Below are positions 51,001 to 60,000 of a stretch of 64,000 bases of DNA, one piece after another (the first letter of the stretch is position 1; each line of letters begins with the position of its first letter). This stretch comes from Mermis nigrescens. Taxonomy: Eukaryota > Nematoda > Enoplea > Mermithida > Mermithidae. Position numbers and translations under genes: made by a program. The stretch is taken from positions 124,001 through 188,000 of the forward strand of contig JAVLUZ010000644.1 in NCBI GenBank assembly GCA_036768485.1. Reading direction: 5' to 3'. The notes under the pieces are model-generated. The model did no database searches. It saw only the letters and a program-made list of their open reading frames with translations, and was not told the DNA's origin.

Positions 51001-54000
51001 GAATCCCATGCTGTACATGTATGCTAATCATACCCGTCAAAAATGCAAGAATTTTACCTTTTTAAAGTCGTCCTCGAAACGCCTCAGTCGCAAGCACTTA
51101 TGCAAACGATGTTCATGTTTCGTCCAAAATTTGTCAAAACTTTTCTCCGTCTCATCCAGCTGAATTAGCATGCGTTCCATTGTCGTAACATTTTGTAATC
51201 GAGTTGGGCTTAAGAGGTCACTGGTCGGTTTTATATCCGCTTGGCGGACGTTTTTTAATAAGGAAAAACCACGACGAACAGCGATTCGAAAATCTTCCTA
51301 AAATAAAAAAAATTTTTGTTCAGTCATCTGAAACGTTCAATTGTTTTAATAAAGTTCAAACAAATTACAAATTTTGAAGTGCACCGATTACTAGTGGAGG
51401 GGCGGGATTTTTCGAATTGGACCGTTTCTCTAACCCCCAACGGTTCGGATCCCCCGATTTATGGCTAAAAATTAAGCTTTTCCAGACCATTTTTTGTTTT
51501 TTTTAAAATTTGAACCTAAAATAGAAGACCGTTTACTCCTTCCGTCCCTTTTAAATGGCAAAATATTTTTCAAACAAAATTTCTGGTCGTTATATGGCAG
51601 AAACGCGCATAAGGCTGTGTTACGCATAATCTTACGGTTTTCTTATATGGATTTTTATCAGGCTGGCCAATGACGGTAATTAAGGATTAAATAAGTTTTG
51701 ATCGAGGACCATAGTCACAGCTTCTAGGAAAATAAGAAAGAAGGTAGATTTTTTATTTCCTAGATTATTGAAATTTCATGTCAGCTGACGAAAATTAAAA
51801 AAACGTCGTTATATTGAGGGATTCCGTATTAAAAAACTATTGATTGATCGTAGTGGAATCCAGTTTCGAGTTTACCATTTAAATGGACGAGTGGAATTTT
51901 CATTCTTTCGGTTATGCTCTTGATAACGGAAATATAATTATGATCGTTGGTCCACTGACTCGAGTGAAATGATAAATTGTTTTGCTATATAATATCTAGA
52001 AATATTTGCTTTTCAGCAAAGTTGAATTTTCTCAAAGACACCTCACTCCCGATTCGCCATACCGAAGTCTTCGGAGGCTTACTTAATTCAGCTTTTCAAG
52101 CTTAACTCTACTAGAAATATTAAGGCAGTGTGGCCGGGCCAGCAAGCAAAAAAATCAAAAATCAATGGAAAAACAAGCAGATAATACTTGAAGACAAAGT
52201 AAAAACTACAAAAACAGTCCGCTAGCATTGCAGCATTACCGTTCTGAACTTTTTTCTTAATAATCATACAAACTTTGCGTCATTTGTAAATATTAGTACC
52301 TTATTCTTGCATGTTTAGAGAATTCAATGGCTTTTAACTCAGAATTATACTGGTACTGGTTATTGCACCCAAAAAAGAGAGAGAACTTTGGAATTCGCGA
52401 TTTAAGGTACGCTCACATTTCTCATTTAAACCCATCAAATTTTCAATTTGTCACGAATTCCTTTTTCGTTTTTAACAATTATAACAGTACTCGTAATTCA
52501 TTCAGAGTATACTGCAACGAATAATTATATTTTTTCAGCTTTTTCTGATTATGATATTTTTATTTAATATTATATATCATGCATATTATATACTCGCAAA
52601 AGTAAACAAAAAGTGCTTAACGAGCAAACAGTTCTGCGAATAAATAACTTGATTCGAATATAAAGTGAAGGACTGTGAGATTTAATGCCTTAAAATTTTA
52701 ATTTCTATAAAATCCGAGCAAAATGTCGATGAAAAATCTTTATCTTTCATAATTACGATTAAGCTATGAATAGAACGAATTTCAAAATAACAATCGTAAG
52801 AAATTGATTCGTTTTTAATGAAAAAATTGTCCTTTTAAGTACATCTAACATAACAAATTAGGAACACTTACACCAAAGCCCTCAATCATTTAACCTTGAT
52901 GCTTTTTATTTTTGTTGATACACATAACGATGGCAATTCCTAGATCTGTCTTATGCAAAACAGTGCCTAATTTGTCATCAAGTTGATTTTCTAACATTAG
53001 TTTTTCTGCAACGGATTGTAAAACGTCAGAAAGACTTAGAAATGATGGAGCACGATTACTCCTATTAGTTGAACGCCAAACGCCTTGCAATTATTCGATT
53101 TTGTTGCGCGCATCCAGTTTTTTGAAAAAAACGCACAATTTTTTAAGTATATAAATCGAAAAAATAGATGTCTGGATTTTAAATATGGAGTGAACAAATC
53201 GCGCCTAAATTTGTTCTGCGACAATTATAAGATTGTTAGTAGCAAAGTGACCAATTGAAAAGCGTTTTCGCAACAAGAGCGATATTGAATATCTACACGG
53301 AATTTTTGAAGACGGCTTGAAAGACTGTATTATCTGCCTAAGAAAAGCGCAGTAAAAGTTGATGATTATATGCCATAATTTAAGCGTCAATGTTTCTTGC
53401 AGGCATTGTACTTTTTGGAGCAAACACCTAACACGGGGTTTAGGGAGCTTTCCCCAACCCAAAGTCGGCCGTACCCCATCCTAAAAAAAGGAAATTTTTG
53501 ACTCCGTTCCCTGACTTTTGGCGAAAACTTGCGTTTTTTGACCATTTTAGATGCTTTTTTTGCCATTTTTGGCCGAAAATTGGAGATTATTAATCCCTCC
53601 CCTAAAAATGGCCGGGTACTCCCGCATCCAAAATTTCGAACCGTTGCATGTCTTTTTGGAGTGATAAAAAATGTAACAAAACATTTTTCGAAAGAATTTT
53701 CCGGAATAAAGAAGGTTGGGTTAATGTCAAGAATAACCATTTGAAGCTCCTCGTTATGATTTTTCATTGTAACACATAGGAAGGTGGAAAATTTTCCAAA
53801 ACACATCAAATAAATAATGATGTATGTTTAAAATGCGCTTCTGCAGAAAAATGGTGAAATGAATTATATTTGTTATTAGTTAATGCGTTATTATAATTAT
53901 AATTATATACAATAATTATTGTATACCGATATATGCGCTGTAAAGAACATTCATGCATACATATTCAAAATCGAAGATACGTATGTTTTAAAATTCCAGC

Positions 54001-57000
54001 ATAGTTACAGCATGCCAGTGCAGATTTTCAATTAAGCCAGTTTTAGGTTCATTTAGTTATTTTTGTATCTGCAGGAAAAATACAATAGGTATATGTTTGA
54101 TCACTAAATCATTTTTAATGCTTACCGAATATTTTTGAAAATTTAGCCTTACGCAGATTATCGACATTTTGAAACCATGCGCACATTAACGTCAAAAATG
54201 TAATTTGGACAATAATTTGAGCTGAAAGAAAATCGGTTTAACATTAACTAATAATTTTGTTGTACTGTAATACAAAGCGATTGCGAAATACGCGAGAAAC
54301 CAAATGCACCTACAAAAATCGGAAGTTTACAGCCGCCTGCCCTCATAACCGGGCCGCTAAAACTGCTATGAAGTAAACACAGTATTTGAGGCAAAGAGTT
54401 CGATGAATTTTTAAGCGCCGCGTTAAGTGAAAAAGTACTGAAAAAATGTTTTACGAAGAATAAATTCTCGCGCCATCTTAACTTCTCAGAAAACACTTGA
54501 AAAGTTCCGTGATGTAACAATATATAAACTGAATATATGCAGAAGCCATACGAAACCTAACTAAAAGAAGAGAGCGACTTAAACCGGATCAATGAGTTAC
54601 GAATATCTTAAAAAGCGACAAATTTGAACCGGAAGATTATAAGGTAACAGGGCGCCTTGAGGAATATTTATGCATACGTATTGAGATCGTCAAAGAAATT
54701 CAGGTAATTCACTTGTCAACAAAGCCCCGAATGAAGTTTTGGGGCGATTCGCGCCCATGCGAAAAAACGAAGCGCGCAATTATCTAGTTTTCTATTGGCA
54801 AATAATACAAAGTAGGACATTAAAATTACGCGTCTGTAATTTGTTCAGCCGCTGGTGGAACTATCCCATATAACTGTTCGATATATAGGTGAATTTAAAA
54901 AAAGAAAATGGGAATGAATAAGGACAGCAATGATTCGAGCTCTTTTATTTATGTTGGTACTTTCCGCCTTTAGGCGCTGATTAGGAAACAATGAAAAAGT
55001 TGGTCGCACGAGGATGCATGAAGGAAGGGGTTGAACAAAAATGAAAAGCTCCATTGTGAAAACTGGACAGATAAGAGTCGAAAATGAATAAATCGAAATC
55101 TTTCATAACAATACTTTATATTAATTAAAAACCGCTCTCTGAATTTTTCGCGTCATCTAGCCACTCACCAGATTGGATACGCTGTGCACCTGAGCATACA
55201 TGTACTTGGGGGTTTGGAATTCAGACCGCCAGAATGAAAAAAACGGGAATTTTTTTGGGAAAATATGGCAAAATGAAAGCTAAAAGGAAGGAAAAAGATA
55301 CATTTCTTAAAAGCGCTTGACATTGACCAAAAATGTGGCTCATCTTAGTTTCAACGTTATTTCAGCATTTAGACAAAGTTTTTGATTATTTTGGCCCAAA
55401 AAGCCCACTAACTGACTCCCCAAGATCGGCCATACTGTGCATCTAAGCACATGAGTCAAAAACGTTTGCGTGGTCGGTTGACTCTTAACGTAGATAGCGA
55501 TCAGCTTCCGCTGGTCTGCCGATCAGAAATAGAAGTTTAAGCCATGAAAACGCATTAAACTGATGGGAATGCTGAATTCCGTGCTTTTTTCTAAACTTTT
55601 TGTTAGAAATCACAACTTTTGGCGTTCGTCGGTCGTACTGAACATTTGGTCTGTTTCACATAACTTGGTGCATGAATTTTAAAGAATTTTTATCGACAGT
55701 TAGCCGAGAGGTTACGATAATTATATATCAGAACAATGCTATAATCGCAATCTGTCAGCTTATTGTCGGAGACAGCTTTTAAAATTTATGCACCAAGTTA
55801 TGTGAAACAGACTATAGTTGGAAAAACAGGCTTTTTTGCACGAAATATACAAAAGTACCTAACTAATGGAAAGGCTTATTCAACATCCTATAAGCGATTA
55901 AAAAGAGTCTATTTCACGAAACCTTGTTTATGGATTAAAATTTTCGAAATTATCTGGAATGACTACAAAAACGTTTCAAACTGAGGCAACGATCATGATG
56001 CTGCACGCAGATGAACGAAGTTCTACTATGCAAAGTTTTATTACTGTAGACTGTCTAAAAACTCGTTTAGTAGCTATTTTCTTGAACGCTACAATCAAAT
56101 TGCATGCAAAAAGTTTTCGTGAAATAGACATAGTCGTCAGGAGAAATTTGTTAAGCCAACTTTGAATTCAAATATATACTTGAAACCTTTGTACAGTAAA
56201 TCTTTAAGCTAAATTTTGACACAGAGTAGAAAGCAACGGTTTTAAGACACTTATACATAAAAAGATGAAAAAGACTAAAAAAATAAAGTCAATAGTAAGA
56301 TTCTAAAAACCGACATTGTTTTAATAAGTTCATGTCTACCTATCACTCAGAAATTCCTGCTCTTTTGCCCTTATTTTTACATCAATTCTAGCCTTTCACC
56401 TCATCAAAGAGGATTTTTCATTTATCTAATTTATTTCTTAATGAATAAAATTTATTAAGGAAGAAATAAAAACAATTTTTTAGTCAAATTTTTACAGTTT
56501 AAGTGCTAATAACGGTAACCGCTTCCTCGAAACAAAGCTATACGTATACGCGTCTATCTTTCGGCTCACTTTAATCGAATCTCTTTCGGCTTTCTGCCCA
56601 ACAATTATAGCTTCGGTCGATTCGGCGTCGTTGGGCAATTCGGTGTCTCTCAGACAACGGCTAAATTCGTCCAAAGATTTGGCAATAAGTTGAGAACTGG
56701 CCCGCATTCGTTCTATGTCCTGATACGAATAAACAAAAAATTCATTCACGTACACAACATAGAATTTTTACCAAGAAAATGTGGTCACAATTTCGATTAT
56801 TTAGAAAGCGACACCGACATTTTATCCGCGTCTACGTACGTGTTTACAAATTAACGCGAAAATTTTTCGGGGCTTAGGATAAATATTGGCCAAAAAGGCT
56901 TATTGTACGCAGTAAAAGACGTTTTAGTAAGAAGTGTAAAGAAATGAAATGATATGTAGATGCGAACATTATACGCTAAACTGCCCGTCAGACGTGGCCA

Positions 57001-60000
57001 AAATGTTTATTATTATAATATACAATAAAGATGTCTACGAACTGTATAGTCGAAACATAATTGTCGGATTAGCATTAAAAGGGTGTTGTTTGTACAAAAA
57101 AGTTCGCTTTTTGGAAAAGTTTCGAGAAGCAACACGAACAAAATGGTGACTATTTGCTATGCAACTCATAATGCAAACGTATATAGTCCATACAAACTTC
57201 GGAAAAAGACGCGGTCTAAATATGCTTTTCAAAAACTTTTTCCTCGGCACAAAGTGCAGCAGCAATAGTTGCTGTATTTTTAACGGTTGAGTAAGAAAAT
57301 TGCTGGTAATGTGTTTTTAACCCAGTTGTATTCACTGCAAAACAGCATTCATTCGTTTTCGTACTCTTTCCGAACAAACTGGTACTTTTGAGAGAAAGTA
57401 CGATATTTATATGCAAATGTTTATGCGCAGTTTCAAGCTTCGTATTAGTGACACGCTTTACGAATATATATGATCTTATAGGAGTTCCCCCAAAACTTTT
57501 TTTCAAATCACACCATAAATTTTTTCACCCCCTGCAAAATTTTCGATTTCCCAGAAATTAAAAAAATTGAATAAAAGGTGCTATTTAAGCGTTTTTCGTC
57601 ATCTGTTTGCTCAAAAGTGACAAATTTTTGCGCTTCGCGCCATGTTTTGTTCAGTTTAATCGAATTTTTCGTATATTTTTAAAATTTTTCGTGTTGTTAT
57701 GCTCTATAAAGATAGATCATTGTCGAAACGCCGAAAAACAATGTTTTTCACGCGTAGCCACTGTTTTTAAGACATAAAAAGACATTTCGAAATGTCACCC
57801 CTTCCCCAGAATTCCCATGCTGTGCATGTATGTTCACGAGAGTGAAATAATGTTCACCATTCGGTTTTGAACCCATTCCAGATGATTGTACTTGAAGCGT
57901 CCGTCCAGATCGAGTGTTAGGCTCTTTAGGAGATATATGAAATTGAAGTTCGTGCACTGTTTGGCAGACAATTATCTGAAACAAATGTTTACCGATTAAA
58001 TAATTCGACATTTCTGGCGAGAACAAGAAAAAATGTGCGCTTTTTAGTAAAATTGGTTTAAATTAAGCTTGTGCTTTTCATTTAGGAATTTTTAGCTATT
58101 TACCGTATTCAGCAATATTCTGTAATCAGAATAAATCGACAAATCGATCTAGAGGCTAGAGGTAGGTACTGCAAAGTTATAGCTTATTGTCGGTAAAATT
58201 TCTCAAGAGAAAAGAGCAATATCCACAGAAGCTGCGTAGTATTCTACTTTGAGGTTTAAAAGAGCAGAGTTGCTTAGACTGGCTTGAAAATCTTTATTTC
58301 TTATGCCAAAAAGGAGAATAAAGCGAGAAAACTATCATAAAATTTTTTTATAGCATCTTGGGGTTAAAACCCAGTCAATTCGCGTATTTGGACTTCATTC
58401 AAAGTCGTCTTGTATACTAAAAGTTATATGCCATTAAATTAAATGTAGAAAGCCTAAAAGTACCAAAATAACTTTTTTTCCACTAGGAATAATAATTTAT
58501 CATCATGTGAAAATGTACGGCAATTTTTTACAGCATTTTAGGCAATTTTTTATATCTTTCACTCCATATCCTAGTGTAGTTCGCCTTATCTTAAATCGAC
58601 AATTTATCAAATGGCCACGTATCTCATTAAGTCATCTTGCTATGAGGAAATTGGTAAGCCCACACAGTTCGTACCGTATTCTGATTACCTTAGAGATATA
58701 TCCTAAAAAACTCATTTTTTCCGTCACACAGCTGCTGATCGATAGCTAATATTAATTACCTGAAATCTATAATTGTCCAACAAGCTTCTATATCCACGTT
58801 CCAGCGCCCTTTGTATTACGCCTTCGGGTTTTAGCAGATAAATCGCCAGTAATTTTTTAGGGAAATAATTCTGCCAAAAAAATAATGGGTCCACGCGAAT
58901 AAGCAAACGAATCGTTTTTTATCGATAGTATATTACGCTCGCTTTTATCATTCATGCAAATAGCTCGCATACCTATCAAATGTACAGTCGCTCATCAATG
59001 CATGCGAACTGAATAATAGAAATTTATCACACGAAATTCCATGATAATATCATAGCGAACACATTCCATGCAAAATAAAATTTATTGTTTTACAATAGAG
59101 CATTTTTTCTTTTATTTTTTCTTTCCAAAACTTTTCCTCTTATCTTTCCATGTTCATTTTCATTTTTTTGCTACAGCAGTTTTTCTTTTTTTGTATCCTG
59201 ATTTGTAAATAGATACCTAAATTTGTCTATAATTAGCTGACCAAGGTTTACAGAATCAATCTGATTGCCAAAATTAAAAAGTAATTTAATCGCACTTTTG
59301 ATGCAAAAATGGTCTTCTTGAATCATTTGACTTAAGAGCTAACAAATAATGGAAGTTTCAAATAAAAATTTGAAAATATGCTCGAAATCTGCGATGTTCG
59401 CTTGGGGATGGCATTCAGGCAGCTCAACTACAGATATCATAAAATTTCTAGTTATACATTGAAAATTTAATCAGATTAATATACATTTGAAATAATAAAT
59501 TTTAATATAAAACCTACTAAAATTATTAATTATCACTTTCGATAAAAAATTGCATTCATTACCGATATGTGAACCAACAATGTTTTCACAGATGCCCACT
59601 TGTCCAATCTTCGGTCTATGACCACCACATTTCCATGAAACGTGTCTTCGAATCTGCGTGTAAATAATATCGATCGAAAAGCCTTAGTCCGACTGCAATA
59701 TCCGCGTGCAAAATTAAACATACAACGCTGGAGAGGATTTTGACCCACTGTCCCCGGCTTTATTAGCCATATTTCCTCCTCCATTCGTCCCTGTGTTTCG
59801 GTCACGAAAAGGCTCATCACAGGTATAAATGACAAATTCGCGTCTCAGATCCGTTTAACCTCGCAAAATTACTCAAAATCATTGGGTGTGCATCCCATGA
59901 TGGTTTTTTGAGTATCTACGTTGGGGTAAATTATTAGGTAAGTGTAGAAAAACTGCATTTGCTTAATGATCCACTACAGAAGTACCTGCCTACCTACATA

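Larger units (their letters stand above)
51298..56569 (-). other. MCF2L: Rho GEF intron 6
   Basis: 5.3 kb, the largest intron of this gene. Contains C-like (51383-51560, 53427-53652), L and H repeats. 51.6-53.4 kb and 53.7-55.1 kb show nothing recognisable. Confidence 0.7.
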
